Source: Limosilactobacillus rudii
Lineage (GTDB): Bacteria > Bacillota > Bacilli > Lactobacillales > Lactobacillaceae
Direction of reading: 5' to 3'
Length of the DNA: 64,000 bases
Assembly (NCBI RefSeq): GCF_014145455.1
Contig: NZ_JACIVB010000029.1
Span: 53,849-117,848, forward strand
The position numbers and the translations under genes are program-made. The notes beneath the pieces were generated by a model that worked only from the letters and a program-made list of their open reading frames with translations, ran no database searches and was not told the DNA's origin. This document shows, in pieces, positions 1 to 8,385 of the stretch. The first letter of the stretch is position 1; every line of letters begins with the position of its first letter.

Positions 1-44
1 AAGAAGCTGCAGATATTGCTCTTGGTTTCCCAACACATATTTAA
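1..44 (+). CDS. 3' end of a probable dihydrolipoyl dehydrogenase (partial)
   Basis: Only the last 13 codons are in the window, reading EAADIALGFPTHI and then TAA. This short tail resembles the C-terminus of E3 subunits of the pyruvate dehydrogenase complex. In other lactobacilli the pdhABCD operon precedes the UPF0223 and inositol monophosphatase genes, which are the next two genes here. The identity rests on that context and a very short peptide, so it is tentative. An intrinsic terminator follows 16 bases after the stop. Confidence 0.5.
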   Translation, partial: EAADIALGFPTHI

Positions 45-59
45 CAGAATCTTTCCGAA

Positions 60-86
60 AAGGGAGCTGTAATAGCTCTCTTTTTT
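60..86 (+). terminator. Intrinsic terminator after the upstream gene
   Basis: The arms GGGAGCT and AGCTCTC pair with one G-U, around a 5-base loop, and a run of six T follows. Confidence 0.8.
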
Positions 87-193
87 AGTACATTCAAAAA
101 GAGAGAGGTTAATCGCAAGAAAATAAATAGATTCACTTTATGGTGCCTTCAAAATATGAAGATTTCTGTTTATTGTTTGAATTTTGCTTACCC

Positions 194-228
194 GGTTCCT
201 TAAGGATTATTTCTTAGTGCCTTTTTTT
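194..228 (+). terminator. Possible weak terminator or leader hairpin
   Basis: An imperfect hairpin (GG...TTAAG with CTTAG...CC) is followed by seven T. It sits between the previous terminator and the -10 box at 264, so if real it would end a short transcript arising from 90-190, where I see no gene. Confidence 0.3.
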
Positions 229-263
229 ATATTGTCCTTATTTCTAATTTAGGAATTCGATTG

Positions 264-269
264 TATAAT
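264..269 (+). promoter_or_regulatory. -10 box upstream of the UPF0223 gene
   Basis: A perfect TATAAT lies 32 bases before the start codon at 301. I do not find a good -35 at 16-18 bases upstream. Confidence 0.4.
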
Positions 270-300
270 ACAAGTAGCAAAATAAATAGGAGGCCAAAGA

Positions 301-594
301 ATGAGTTCCCAAAGTTATAGTTATCCTCTTGATCTGTCCTGGACAAATAAGGAGATGGAGCAGGTAATTGCGATGTTTCGCGCGGTAGAAGACGCATATG
401 AGGTGGGTATTGACCGTAATAAGGTTTTAGACTGTTACAAGGCATTTAAACAAGTGGTTCCTTCAAAGGCCGAGGAAAAACAGTTGGGTCGTGAATTTGA
501 AAAGAGTTCTGGTTACGTTTTATACCGGGTTGTAAAAGCGGCCCAAGAGTCAACGGATAAAAAAATAAAGATGGTTGGCAAGAATAATGACTAA
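301..594 (+). CDS. UPF0223 family protein (YktA-like)
   Basis: This 97-residue protein of unknown function belongs to the small UPF0223 family found across Firmicutes. The N-terminal segment SYPLDLSWTNKEM and the acidic and lysine-rich helical remainder match what I know of that family; no catalytic motif is visible. The ATG at 301 is preceded by AGGAGG at 289-294 with good spacing. The 3' end overlaps the start of the inositol monophosphatase gene by 8 bases, so the two are probably co-translated. A probable pdhD lies upstream, the usual place for this gene in lactobacilli. The family assignment is fairly secure, but the biological role is not known. Confidence 0.85.
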   Translation: MSSQSYSYPLDLSWTNKEMEQVIAMFRAVEDAYEVGIDRNKVLDCYKAFKQVVPSKAEEKQLGREFEKSSGYVLYRVVKAAQESTDKKIKMVGKNND

Positions 595-1360
595 AATTGA
601 AGAATTAGATTTACAGGCACAACGAATAGTTCGTCAAGCGGGCAAGAATGCTTACGAAAAAATGGATAATGGTTATCAAGTTGATACAAAGACCAACTAT
701 ACGGACTTGGTAACGACGATCGATCGTGAAAATGAACAATTTATTAATCAACAATTACGAAAAATTGATCCTAATAGCCGTATTTTGAGTGAAGAAGGTT
801 TTGGCGATAAACGGATATTAGATTTAACTGGTCATATTTGGATTGTTGACCCAATTGATGGGACAATGAATTTTGTTAAGCAACATAATAACTTTGCAGT
901 GATGTTAGCCTTATATATTGATGGTATTCCAACGCTTGGTTATATTGTGGACGTGGTAAATAATCATTTATATCATGGTCGACATGGTGAGGGCGTATTT
1001 AAGGATGACCAACAATTAACTCCACCAGCGAATCTTGGTTTACGTGAAAGCTTATTAGCCATGAATCGGACGCTTACCTTAGGCGATAATCCATTACTAA
1101 AACGGGTCGCTAAAGAAGCAATGGGTCTAAGAATGTATGGTAGTGCTGGAATAGAAATGATTGGGGTGCTCACTGGTCAGTTGGGTGGCTATATCTCTAA
1201 TTTAAAACCATGGGACCTTGCTGCCGGGCGAATGCTAGCAGAAGAATTAGGGTTAGTGGTAAAATCAATTGACGGTAGTTCTATTAATGTGTTATCATCT
1301 AATCTTGTATTAGTAGCAACGAGTCAGGTTAGTCGAGACATTCGACAGATCATCAATTAG
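587..1360 (+). CDS. Inositol monophosphatase family protein (SuhB-like)
   Basis: A cytosolic Mg-dependent sugar or inositol phosphate phosphatase of about 257 residues. The metal-binding signature of the family is complete: SEEG near residue 68, DPIDGT near residue 88 and PWDLAAGR near residue 208. The real substrate in lactobacilli is uncertain, because family members act on inositol-1-phosphate, fructose-1,6-bisphosphate or NADP. I prefer the ATG at 587 (MTKIEELDLQ), which overlaps the stop of the preceding gene. An in-frame ATG at 575 would add four residues. An intrinsic terminator follows directly, ending the small two-gene unit. Confidence 0.9.
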   Translation: MTKIEELDLQAQRIVRQAGKNAYEKMDNGYQVDTKTNYTDLVTTIDRENEQFINQQLRKIDPNSRILSEEGFGDKRILDLTGHIWIVDPIDGTMNFVKQHNNFAVMLALYIDGIPTLGYIVDVVNNHLYHGRHGEGVFKDDQQLTPPANLGLRESLLAMNRTLTLGDNPLLKRVAKEAMGLRMYGSAGIEMIGVLTGQLGGYISNLKPWDLAAGRMLAEELGLVVKSIDGSSINVLSSNLVLVATSQVSRDIRQIIN

Positions 1361-1369
1361 TTGTCGAGG

Positions 1370-1396
1370 CTGTGACCGCGATGTCACAGTTTTTTT
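1370..1396 (+). terminator. Intrinsic terminator after the inositol monophosphatase gene
   Basis: A perfect 7-bp stem, CTGTGAC/GTCACAG, encloses a 6-base loop and is followed by seven T. Confidence 0.9.
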
Positions 1397-1469
1397 ATGA
1401 AATCAGTTGTTGATTAAGACGCTGCTGTTCGACTTTATAAAATGAAATGACGAAAGGGAGAATCAAGTT

Positions 1470-3314
1470 TTGAAAACTCGTGACGACATTCGTAACATTG
1501 CGATTATTGCCCACGTTGACCACGGTAAGACAACCTTGGTTAACGAAATGTTAAAGCAATCAGATACTTTACCAGAACACTTCTCAATTGAAGATCGTGC
1601 GATGGATACTAACGCTATTGAGCGTGAACGTGGAATTACTATTCTTTCAAAAAATACGGCTGTTAAGTATGATGGACACCAGATCAATATTTTGGATACA
1701 CCAGGACACGCGGACTTCGGTGGTGAAGTTGAACGTGTCATGAAGATGGTTGATGGTGTATTACTTGTTGTTGATGCATTTGAAGGTACAATGCCACAGA
1801 CACGATTCGTTTTGAAGAAGGCACTTGAACAACATTTAACGCCAATTGTTGTTATTAACAAGGTTGACCGGAAAGGCGCACGTCCTGAAGAAGTAGTTGA
1901 TGAAGTGCTTGACCTCTTTATTGAACTAGGGGCAGATGAAGACCAACTTGACTTCCCAGTTGTATACACTTCAGCAATGAATGGTACTTCAAGTTATGAT
2001 TCTGATATTTCTACACAAGAACATACCATGAAGCCTTTGTTTGATACCATTATCAAGACAATTCCAGCACCAGTTGATAATTCAGACGAACCACTACAAT
2101 TCCAAGTGGCAATTTTGGATTATAACGATTTCGTTGGTCGGATTGGTATTGGTCGTGTCTTCCGTGGTAAGATTAAGGTTGGCGACAATGTTACCTTATT
2201 AAAGCTTGATGGCTCTAAGAAGAACTTCCGTGTCACTAAGTTATTTGGTTTCTTCGGATTAAAGCGTTTGGAAATTAAAGAAGCTCAGGCAGGAGACTTA
2301 ATTGCTGTTTCAGGAATGGAAGATATTAACGTTGGTGAAACCGTTGCTGATCCAGAACATCCTGAAGCAATTACTCCATTGCGGATTGATCCACCGACAC
2401 TTCAAATGACTTTCCGGACTAATGATTCACCATTTGCTGGTCGTGAAGGTAAGTTTGTTACTGCTCGTCAGTTAGAGGACCGTTTAAAGCGTGAAATGCA
2501 GACTGACGTTTCATTAAAGGTTGAAGACACCGATGATCCTGGTGCATGGACCGTTTCTGGTCGTGGTGAGTTACACCTTTCAATCTTAATTGAAACTTTA
2601 CGTCGTGAAGGCTATGAATTGTCAGTATCACGGCCAGAAGTTATCTATCGTGAAATTGATGGTGTTATGAGTGAACCATTTGAAGAAGTTCAAATCGATA
2701 CTCCAGATGAATACACTGGTTCAGTTATTGATAGCCTTTCAAAGCGTAAGGGTGAAATGAAGAACATGGAACCGGGTGAGAATGGTCAAACACGGTTAAT
2801 CTTCTTAGCACCATCACGTGGATTGATTGGTTACTCAACAGAATTTATGACAATGACTCGTGGATACGGTATTATGAGTCACACCTTTGAAAAGTACGCT
2901 CCAGTAATTAAGAATTGGAACCCTGGTCGTCAAAAGGGGACATTAGTTTCAATGAACGCTGGAAAGGCTACTACTTATGCAATGATGGGTATTGAAAGCC
3001 GTGGACAATTGCTGATTGATCCAGGTACAGAAGTTTACGAAGGTATGATTGTTGGGGAAAATAGCCGTGAAAACGACATCACTGTTAACATCACCAAGGG
3101 TAAGAACTTAACTAACGTTCGTGCTGCTGGTTCAGATGAAATGGCTCACATTAAGACGCCTACACACTTCTCTCTTGAAGAATCACTTGAATTCTTAAAC
3201 GAAGATGAATATTGTGAGGTTACACCTGAAAATATTCGTTTGCGTAAGAAGATTCTTAATACTAATGCTCGTGAAAAGGAAGCAAAACGCCGTCGCGCAG
3301 CTTCACGTAAGTAA
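1470..3314 (+). CDS. typA: Ribosome-associated GTPase TypA/BipA
   Basis: A translational GTPase of 614 residues that acts on the ribosome, mainly in 50S assembly and stress or cold adaptation. The G domain is intact: AHVDHGKT at residues 14-21, RGITI at 54-58, DTPGH at 76-80 and NKVD at 130-133. EF-G-like domains and the TypA-specific C-terminal domain follow, and length matches the family. The start is TTG, chosen because AAGGGAG lies 9 bases upstream and the protein then begins MKTRDDIRNIAIIAHVDH, the usual N-terminus. It is a single-gene unit with a terminator on each side. Paralogous LepA is encoded at the other end of this window. Confidence 0.97.
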   Translation: MKTRDDIRNIAIIAHVDHGKTTLVNEMLKQSDTLPEHFSIEDRAMDTNAIERERGITILSKNTAVKYDGHQINILDTPGHADFGGEVERVMKMVDGVLLVVDAFEGTMPQTRFVLKKALEQHLTPIVVINKVDRKGARPEEVVDEVLDLFIELGADEDQLDFPVVYTSAMNGTSSYDSDISTQEHTMKPLFDTIIKTIPAPVDNSDEPLQFQVAILDYNDFVGRIGIGRVFRGKIKVGDNVTLLKLDGSKKNFRVTKLFGFFGLKRLEIKEAQAGDLIAVSGMEDINVGETVADPEHPEAITPLRIDPPTLQMTFRTNDSPFAGREGKFVTARQLEDRLKREMQTDVSLKVEDTDDPGAWTVSGRGELHLSILIETLRREGYELSVSRPEVIYREIDGVMSEPFEEVQIDTPDEYTGSVIDSLSKRKGEMKNMEPGENGQTRLIFLAPSRGLIGYSTEFMTMTRGYGIMSHTFEKYAPVIKNWNPGRQKGTLVSMNAGKATTYAMMGIESRGQLLIDPGTEVYEGMIVGENSRENDITVNITKGKNLTNVRAAGSDEMAHIKTPTHFSLEESLEFLNEDEYCEVTPENIRLRKKILNTNAREKEAKRRRAASRK

Positions 3315-3323
3315 AAAATAAAT

Positions 3324-3355
3324 GGCTTGGGAGGCTAGCTTCCCAGGCCTTTTTT
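3324..3355 (+). terminator. Intrinsic terminator after typA
   Basis: The arms GGCTTGGGA and TCCCAGGCC pair with one T-G around a 7-base loop, followed by six T. Confidence 0.88.
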
Positions 3356-3404
3356 ATTTGATGTATAATAATGGTTGTATTTTATTTTTAGGTAGGTGCG
3401 CTTT

Positions 3405-4628
3405 GTGAAGAAAAAGAAATTAAAATTTCATCGACTTCGTTCTGTATGGAATAATATCCGCTACCTCGATTATTACATCCTAGTTCCTTATCTTGCACTT
3501 TGCCTGATCGGAATTGTAATGGTTTATTCAGCGAGTGCTTCTATTGAGATGCAAAATGGTGGAACACCGCTTGGCTATCTGATTAAGCAGACAATATATG
3601 TCTTGATGGGGATAATCGTAATGATGTTTTTAGCGAATTATCCTTTGCGTCATTATCGTACAAGAAGATTCTTACGTGACTCTACCTTGGTAGTTGGAGC
3701 GCTTTTAGTTATTGTCCTTGTTTTTAGTCGGGCAGTTAATGGTGCCAAGGGATGGTTGTCGTTAGGCTTTTTCAATATTCAGCCAGTTGAAATTTGTAAA
3801 TTGTATTTTATTTTATATTTAGCTGATCGAATGGATAAAATTAGGCAGCGAGGACAGCATTTTACTACTGATGCTAAGGGACCCTGGCTTATTATAATTG
3901 TTTTTCTTGGTTTAATTATGATTCAACCGGATATTGGAGGAATGGCAATCAACGCGGCTATTATTGCAATTATGTTATTAGCCGCTGATTATAAGTGGGG
4001 GGTAGGTTTAGGTATTATCCTTGTCTTACCTGCTCTTGGATATTTTGGATTAGAACGACTGGTAGAAAGTGGTATGTTACAAGGAGGAGGATACCAGGTT
4101 GCTCGGTTTGTTGCCTTTCTAAATCCGTTTGGAAATGCCAGTGGCTCAGGTAGTCAACTTGTTAATTCTTACTATGCAATTAGTAATGGCGGTGTATTTG
4201 GTGTTGGCTTAGGTAACAGTATTCAAAAAATGGGATATCTTCCAGAACCAAATACTGACTTTATAATGTCAATTACTAGTGAAGAATTAGGATTAGTTGG
4301 TGTGACACTCATTCTTGTGACATTATTAGTATTGATTTGTCGAATGATTCAAGTGGGAGTGCGAGCGAATAGTTTATATCAAACATTAATTTGTTATGGA
4401 GCAGCCACCTTCTTTTCAATTGAAACACTTTTTAATATTGGTGGTGTATTAGGATTACTGCCAATTACCGGAGTTACTTTCCCGTTTATTAGTTATGGTG
4501 GGTCGAGTATGTTAATTCTTTCAGCAACAGTTGGTATTGTGATGAATATTAGTATGCTGCAGAACCGTGAACGGCTTGTTATGGGAAGTCCATTTGTTCC
4601 AGAAAGTGGGGATCAGAAAAATGTTTGA
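3405..4628 (+). CDS. ftsW: Peptidoglycan glycosyltransferase FtsW (SEDS family)
   Basis: A polytopic membrane protein of about 407 residues that polymerises lipid II at the division septum together with a class B penicillin-binding protein. Roughly ten hydrophobic segments are visible. SEDS signatures include VYSASA near the N-terminus, NGAKGWLSLG, PEPNTDFIMS, and FISYGGSSML near the C-terminus. A cytosolic KKKKLKFH patch precedes the first membrane segment. I chose GTG 3405, with GGTAGGTG 6 bases upstream; GTG 3396 is open but its ribosome site would be too close. RodA is the alternative family member. The GGSS loop and the typA/ylbG neighbourhood favour FtsW. The stop overlaps ylbG by 8 bases. 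Confidence 0.88.
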   Translation: MKKKKLKFHRLRSVWNNIRYLDYYILVPYLALCLIGIVMVYSASASIEMQNGGTPLGYLIKQTIYVLMGIIVMMFLANYPLRHYRTRRFLRDSTLVVGALLVIVLVFSRAVNGAKGWLSLGFFNIQPVEICKLYFILYLADRMDKIRQRGQHFTTDAKGPWLIIIVFLGLIMIQPDIGGMAINAAIIAIMLLAADYKWGVGLGIILVLPALGYFGLERLVESGMLQGGGYQVARFVAFLNPFGNASGSGSQLVNSYYAISNGGVFGVGLGNSIQKMGYLPEPNTDFIMSITSEELGLVGVTLILVTLLVLICRMIQVGVRANSLYQTLICYGAATFFSIETLFNIGGVLGLLPITGVTFPFISYGGSSMLILSATVGIVMNISMLQNRERLVMGSPFVPESGDQKNV

Positions 4629-4905
4629 ATTAACGCCACGAAGGTCATTAGTTGTGTATACTAATGGCAATCGAGTAATTCGGGCTTTACGTCATTATGG
4701 TCAAATTGAGTATATTTCGCGACGAATGCATTACGTTATTTTATATGTTAACCAAAATGATATTGAAAAAGTAAGCGAAAAGATTGGTCACTTACGGGCG
4801 GTACGAAAGGTAGATATTTCGGCGCGACCAGACTTGGATCCGACTTTGGCCGATCTCGAATTAACTGGAGTATATCAATTACATGATGAGGATGAGAAGA
4901 AATGA
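4621..4905 (+). CDS. ylbG: YlbG family protein (DUF2129/UPF0298)
   Basis: A small cytosolic protein of 94 residues and unknown function, from a family that commonly precedes rsmD-coaD in Firmicutes. The conserved core around residues 5-60 is recognisable (RRSLVVYTNGNRVIRALRHYG, the stretch with YISRRMHYVILYVN). I use ATG 4621, which overlaps the ftsW stop by 8 bases and follows a GTGGGG ribosome site; an upstream in-frame ATG at 4567 lies inside ftsW without a good site. The stop overlaps the rsmD start (ATGA). Translational coupling along ftsW-ylbG-rsmD-coaD is likely. Confidence 0.88.
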   Translation: MFELTPRRSLVVYTNGNRVIRALRHYGQIEYISRRMHYVILYVNQNDIEKVSEKIGHLRAVRKVDISARPDLDPTLADLELTGVYQLHDEDEKK

Positions 4906-5459
4906 GAATTGTTGCAGGAAAATTTGGTGGTCGTAAACTTAGTGCGGTTCCGGGGATGACTACAAGACCAACAACAGATAAAGTAAAAGAAGCGCTGTTT
5001 AATATAATCGGGCCATATTTTGATGGTGGTACAAGCCTTGATTTATATGCGGGAAGCGGTGGCTTGAGTATTGAAGCTGTTTCTCGTGGAATTAACCGTG
5101 CTGTACTTGTTGATCGTCAATACCAGGCAATCAAAACGATAAGAAAAAACATTGCTGTAACAAAGCATGAAGAACAGTTTGATGTCTACAAAATGGATGC
5201 ACGTAAAGCGCTTAACCTTTTTCAGAAAAATGGCGAGAAGTTTAAGCTTGTTTTTTTAGACCCACCATATGCTAAGCAGCAAATTGTAAGTGACCTTGGT
5301 AAAATGGTTGAAAATGATTTGCTTTTGGATGGGGCGATTATTGTTGCAGAAACGAATCAAGAAGCAAAGTTACCGGAAAATTTAGCAGGTTTTAATTTCA
5401 TTAAACGTCAAGAATATGGAATCACTGTTTTAACAATTTATCAACGCGAAAGGAAGTAG
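4902..5459 (+). CDS. rsmD: 16S rRNA (guanine-966 N2)-methyltransferase RsmD
   Basis: An S-adenosylmethionine-dependent methyltransferase that modifies G966 of 16S rRNA in the assembled small subunit. The SAM-binding loop DLYAGSG is at residues 47-53 and the catalytic DPPY motif at 120-123. The N-terminal MRIVAGKFGGRKL followed by TRPTTDKVKEALFN is the typical RsmD RNA-contact region. The protein is 185 residues, normal for the family. Its start overlaps the ylbG stop by 4 bases, and coaD follows after 4 bases, an arrangement conserved in many bacteria. Confidence 0.95.
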   Translation: MRIVAGKFGGRKLSAVPGMTTRPTTDKVKEALFNIIGPYFDGGTSLDLYAGSGGLSIEAVSRGINRAVLVDRQYQAIKTIRKNIAVTKHEEQFDVYKMDARKALNLFQKNGEKFKLVFLDPPYAKQQIVSDLGKMVENDLLLDGAIIVAETNQEAKLPENLAGFNFIKRQEYGITVLTIYQRERK

Positions 5460-5463
5460 AAAA

Positions 5464-5985
5464 ATGAAAGTTGCAGTTTTCCCAGGATCGTTTGACCCAT
5501 TGACATTAGGACATTTAGATCTAATTAAAAGAGGCAGTGCGCTCTTTGATCAATTAGCAGTTGCTGTAATGACTAATTCAAGCAAGAATCCGTTATTCAC
5601 TGTTGAAGAACGAGTAGCACAGATTAAAGAGGCAGTTAGTGGCTTGGATAATGTATCTGTTATTACAACAGATGGTTTAACAGTCAACTTAATGAATCGA
5701 ATTGGTGCGGATTACCTAATGCGAGGTCTTCGAAATACAACGGATTTTCAATATGAACGTGATATTGCAGCAATGAATAATTTCTTAGATGACCAGTGTG
5801 AAACGGTATTTTTCCTTGCTAAGCCAGAATACCAGCATTTATCAAGTAGCTTACTAAAGGAAGTAACCTCTGCTGGTGGTGATATTTCTGCCTATTTGCC
5901 AGCCAATATTAATGAAGCATTGAAAAAGCGATTAGCTGAACGTGAATTATTACGGGTTAAGGAAGATAATGAAGAAGCAAGATAA
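5464..5985 (+). CDS. coaD: Phosphopantetheine adenylyltransferase
   Basis: Catalyses 4'-phosphopantetheine plus ATP to dephospho-CoA, the penultimate step of CoA synthesis. The nucleotidyltransferase signature is present: GSFDPLTLGH at residues 8-17, a conserved RGLRN at 87-91, and SSSLLKE at 127-133 in the place of the usual ISSTxVRE. At 173 residues it is slightly longer than typical, with a charged C-terminal tail. The ATG is preceded by AAAGGAAG inside the end of rsmD. The last 17 bases overlap the start of the Lon-like protease gene. Confidence 0.96.
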   Translation: MKVAVFPGSFDPLTLGHLDLIKRGSALFDQLAVAVMTNSSKNPLFTVEERVAQIKEAVSGLDNVSVITTDGLTVNLMNRIGADYLMRGLRNTTDFQYERDIAAMNNFLDDQCETVFFLAKPEYQHLSSSLLKEVTSAGGDISAYLPANINEALKKRLAERELLRVKEDNEEAR

Positions 5986-7018
5986 TATAATATTACGTCG
6001 AATTGGAATAGTTCTAGGGCTTGTCTTATTATTAGGGTGCTTTTTATTTTGGCCCTTAAATTCTTATATTGAAAGTCCGGGGACGGCTGCTGACCTTCAA
6101 TCCTTTGTAAAGGTTAAGGGCCACCCAGATCGTTATAAAGGAAGTTTTATGTTAACATCTGTCGCAATTCAGCGTGCTCATCCTGCAACTTATTTGTACG
6201 CAAAGATGGTGCCTTATATGTCGATTGAGAGTGCCACTGATGTAACTGGAGGTCAGAATAGCGCAACGTTTGATCGTGTCCAAAAGTTTTACATGGATAG
6301 TTCAATCAATGAAGCAATTGCGGTTGCTTATAAGGCTGCTCACCAAGAGGTTACTCGTCGTTATCTTGGAATTTATGTTTTACAGGTACAACCTAATTCT
6401 AAGTTTAAACGCGATATTCATGTTGGCGATACAATTACTAAAGTGGATGGTCGCCATTTTAATACTGCGCAAGGATTCCAAAAATATATTGCTGCTAAAA
6501 AAGTGGGTACACCATTAGCAGTTACATATACAAGAGATGGTAAAACGAAAACAGTAACTCATCCTTTAGTTAAGATTGCTAGTACTAATAAAACAGGAAT
6601 TGGAATAATTTTAACCAATAATATGCAGGTAAATACCAAGATTCCTGTAAAAGTTGATGCTGGTCAATATGGTGGGCCATCAGGCGGATTAATGTTTAGT
6701 TTGCAAATCTATCAACAAATTAGTGGTAAGGATCTCCAAAAGGGTCGTAAAATTGCTGGAACTGGAACAATTAGTTCGGATGGATCAGTTGGTGAGATCG
6801 GTGGAATTGATAAGAAAGTGATTGCAGCACATCGAGCGGGAGCAAAGATATTTTTTGCACCGTATATAAAGCCAACTAAAGAAATCCTAAAATATGAAGA
6901 AGGGCATATGACTAATTATCAGATGGCGAAAAAGGCTGCTAAAAAATATGCGCCAGGAATGAAAGTTGTGCCAGTAACTTCTTTTGATGAAGCGGTAAAG
7001 TATTTACAAACCAATTAA
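5969..7018 (+). CDS. PDZ domain-containing Lon-type serine protease (YlbL/SepM-like)
   Basis: A membrane-anchored protease of about 349 residues facing the cell exterior. An N-terminal membrane segment (about residues 10-28) precedes a PDZ domain (about 115-200) and a Lon protease domain. The Lon dyad is visible: Ser238 in GGPSGGLMF and Lys283 in GGIDKKVIAAHRAG. Homologues are B. subtilis YlbL and streptococcal SepM, which trims a competence peptide; the substrate here is unknown. The start at 5969 follows AAGGAAG and removes nine residues of an upstream extension that has no ribosome site. It is last in the ftsW-ylbG-rsmD-coaD run and is followed by a terminator. Confidence 0.9.
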   Translation: MKKQDNIILRRIGIVLGLVLLLGCFLFWPLNSYIESPGTAADLQSFVKVKGHPDRYKGSFMLTSVAIQRAHPATYLYAKMVPYMSIESATDVTGGQNSATFDRVQKFYMDSSINEAIAVAYKAAHQEVTRRYLGIYVLQVQPNSKFKRDIHVGDTITKVDGRHFNTAQGFQKYIAAKKVGTPLAVTYTRDGKTKTVTHPLVKIASTNKTGIGIILTNNMQVNTKIPVKVDAGQYGGPSGGLMFSLQIYQQISGKDLQKGRKIAGTGTISSDGSVGEIGGIDKKVIAAHRAGAKIFFAPYIKPTKEILKYEEGHMTNYQMAKKAAKKYAPGMKVVPVTSFDEAVKYLQTN

Positions 7019-7056
7019 TATAAAGAATTAACTATTTTTTAAATCAGTTAAGTATG

Positions 7057-7090
7057 AAAATCCAAGGCTTAAATTAGTCTTGGATTTTTA
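7057..7090 (+). terminator. Intrinsic terminator after the Lon-like protease gene
   Basis: A perfect 10-bp stem, AAAATCCAAG/CTTGGATTTT, encloses a 12-base loop; the T-rich tail is TTTTTACTTTTT. Confidence 0.88.
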
Positions 7091-7156
7091 CTTTTTACGC
7101 AAAAAGAAAGTGCAATTCTTATTTTTTTACGTATTTATATTAATAGGGGGGATGAT

Positions 7157-7798
7157 ATGCAACAATTAATGGAAATATGGAATAAGTATCGTATCTACCT
7201 ACTTATCTTAGCTATAATTATAGTTATTACTGGCTATTTATTTATCGGTAAAGAGCAAAAAGACCGTTTGCCAATTTCAAATACCAATGCTGTTGTTGCT
7301 AGCAGCGTTAGTGAAAGTAATGGTGAGAGTTCAAGTATAAATTTGAATACTAAAGGAGTCGTTGCAATTGATATTAAGGGTGCTGTACAAAAGCCAGGTG
7401 TTTATCAACTAAAAGCAGATTCGAGAGTTAATGAAGCATTGACAGCAGCGGGCGGCCCATTAGTAAATGCAGATTTACGTCAGGTTAACTTGGCTAAACA
7501 GTTGACAGATCAACAGATGATTTACATTCCGACAATTGGGGAAGTGCCACCGATATCATCTTCAGCAGCGGATACGCTATCGAGCAATAGTGGCAATAGT
7601 AATTCGCCGATGGTAAATATAAATACTGCTACTAAAGAACAATTGTGTCAGATAACGGGAATTGGAGATAAAAAAGCCGATTTAATTTTACAGTATCGTC
7701 AAGAACATGGACAATTCAAAAGTGTCGATGAGCTTAAAGAAATAAATGGCTTCGGTGAAAAAACAGTTGCTAAGTTAAAAGACCATCTAACAGTCTAA
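7157..7798 (+). CDS. comEA: Competence DNA-binding protein ComEA
   Basis: The membrane-anchored extracellular DNA receptor of the transformation machinery, 213 residues. One N-terminal membrane helix (about residues 11-30) is followed by a serine-rich linker, an SLBB-type domain (about 72-130, beginning VAIDIKGAVQKPGVYQL), a second linker, and a C-terminal helix-hairpin-helix pair (VNINTATKEQL, GIGDKKADLI, INGFGEKTVAKL) that binds double-stranded DNA. The ATG follows a GGGGGG ribosome site. It heads the comE cluster, after a terminator. A competence-box-like sequence lies 22 bases upstream of the start (see findings). Confidence 0.95.
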   Translation: MQQLMEIWNKYRIYLLILAIIIVITGYLFIGKEQKDRLPISNTNAVVASSVSESNGESSSINLNTKGVVAIDIKGAVQKPGVYQLKADSRVNEALTAAGGPLVNADLRQVNLAKQLTDQQMIYIPTIGEVPPISSSAADTLSSNSGNSNSPMVNINTATKEQLCQITGIGDKKADLILQYRQEHGQFKSVDELKEINGFGEKTVAKLKDHLTV

Positions 7799-7820
7799 TT
7801 TTTAGTTTGATGAAATTATT

Positions 7821-7829
7821 TGCTATACT
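7821..7829 (+). promoter_or_regulatory. Possible extended -10 promoter before comEB
   Basis: TGCTATACT in the 59-base comEA-comEB gap is an extended -10 element. TTGATG 11 bases upstream is too close to serve as a normal -35, so this is weak evidence for a separate comEB start. Confidence 0.3.
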
Positions 7830-7857
7830 ATATTTCAAATAAAGAGGAGTGACGAAA

Positions 7858-8343
7858 ATGAAACAACGAATTGGTTGGGATCAGTATTTTATGATTCAAG
7901 CGGCTTTACTAGCTTCACGGAGTACTTGCAATCGACTTTCAGTGGGAGCAGTTTTAGTTCGTGATAAACGGATAATTGCTGGAGGATATAATGGTTCAGT
8001 TGCTGGGGATGATCATTGTATTGATGAAGGATGTTTTTTGCGTGATGGTCACTGTGTTCGGACTATTCATGCTGAAATGAATGCTTTATTACAGTGTGCA
8101 AAATTTGGTATTTCTGCTGATGGTGCTAGCCTTTATGTTACGGATTTTCCGTGTCTGCAATGTACCAAAAGTTTATTGCAAACGGGAATTAAAGAAATAA
8201 ATTATATTCGTAATTATCACAATGATGATTACGCAATGAAGCTAATTCGATTAAAAAAAGTAGCACTTCATCAAATTCAATTAGACAGTGATATTTTAGA
8301 ACAGGTAAATCTGGATCAATATATCAATCCAGATCAAAGATAA
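7858..8343 (+). CDS. comEB: ComEB, dCMP deaminase family protein
   Basis: A zinc-dependent cytidine/deoxycytidylate deaminase family protein of 161 residues, predicted to convert dCMP to dUMP in the cytosol. Zinc and proton-transfer residues are HAE at 71-73 and PCLQC at 98-102. The gene lies in the usual comEA-comEB-comEC order, although ComEB is generally dispensable for DNA uptake. I chose ATG 7858 because AGGAG at 7844-7848 is 9 bases upstream; GTG 7849 is in frame but directly abuts the ribosome site. The stop codon is in the same frame as comEC, which begins 42 bases later. Confidence 0.93.
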   Translation: MKQRIGWDQYFMIQAALLASRSTCNRLSVGAVLVRDKRIIAGGYNGSVAGDDHCIDEGCFLRDGHCVRTIHAEMNALLQCAKFGISADGASLYVTDFPCLQCTKSLLQTGIKEINYIRNYHNDDYAMKLIRLKKVALHQIQLDSDILEQVNLDQYINPDQR

Positions 8344-8385
8344 CTTATCCAACATTTTTGGATTTTTCCAGCTTTAGGTGCTGGA

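Noticed and set aside
1463..1969. A 168-codon minus-strand open frame inside typA.
   Set aside because: Antisense to a highly conserved gene with biased codons; serine/threonine-rich product typical of shadow frames.
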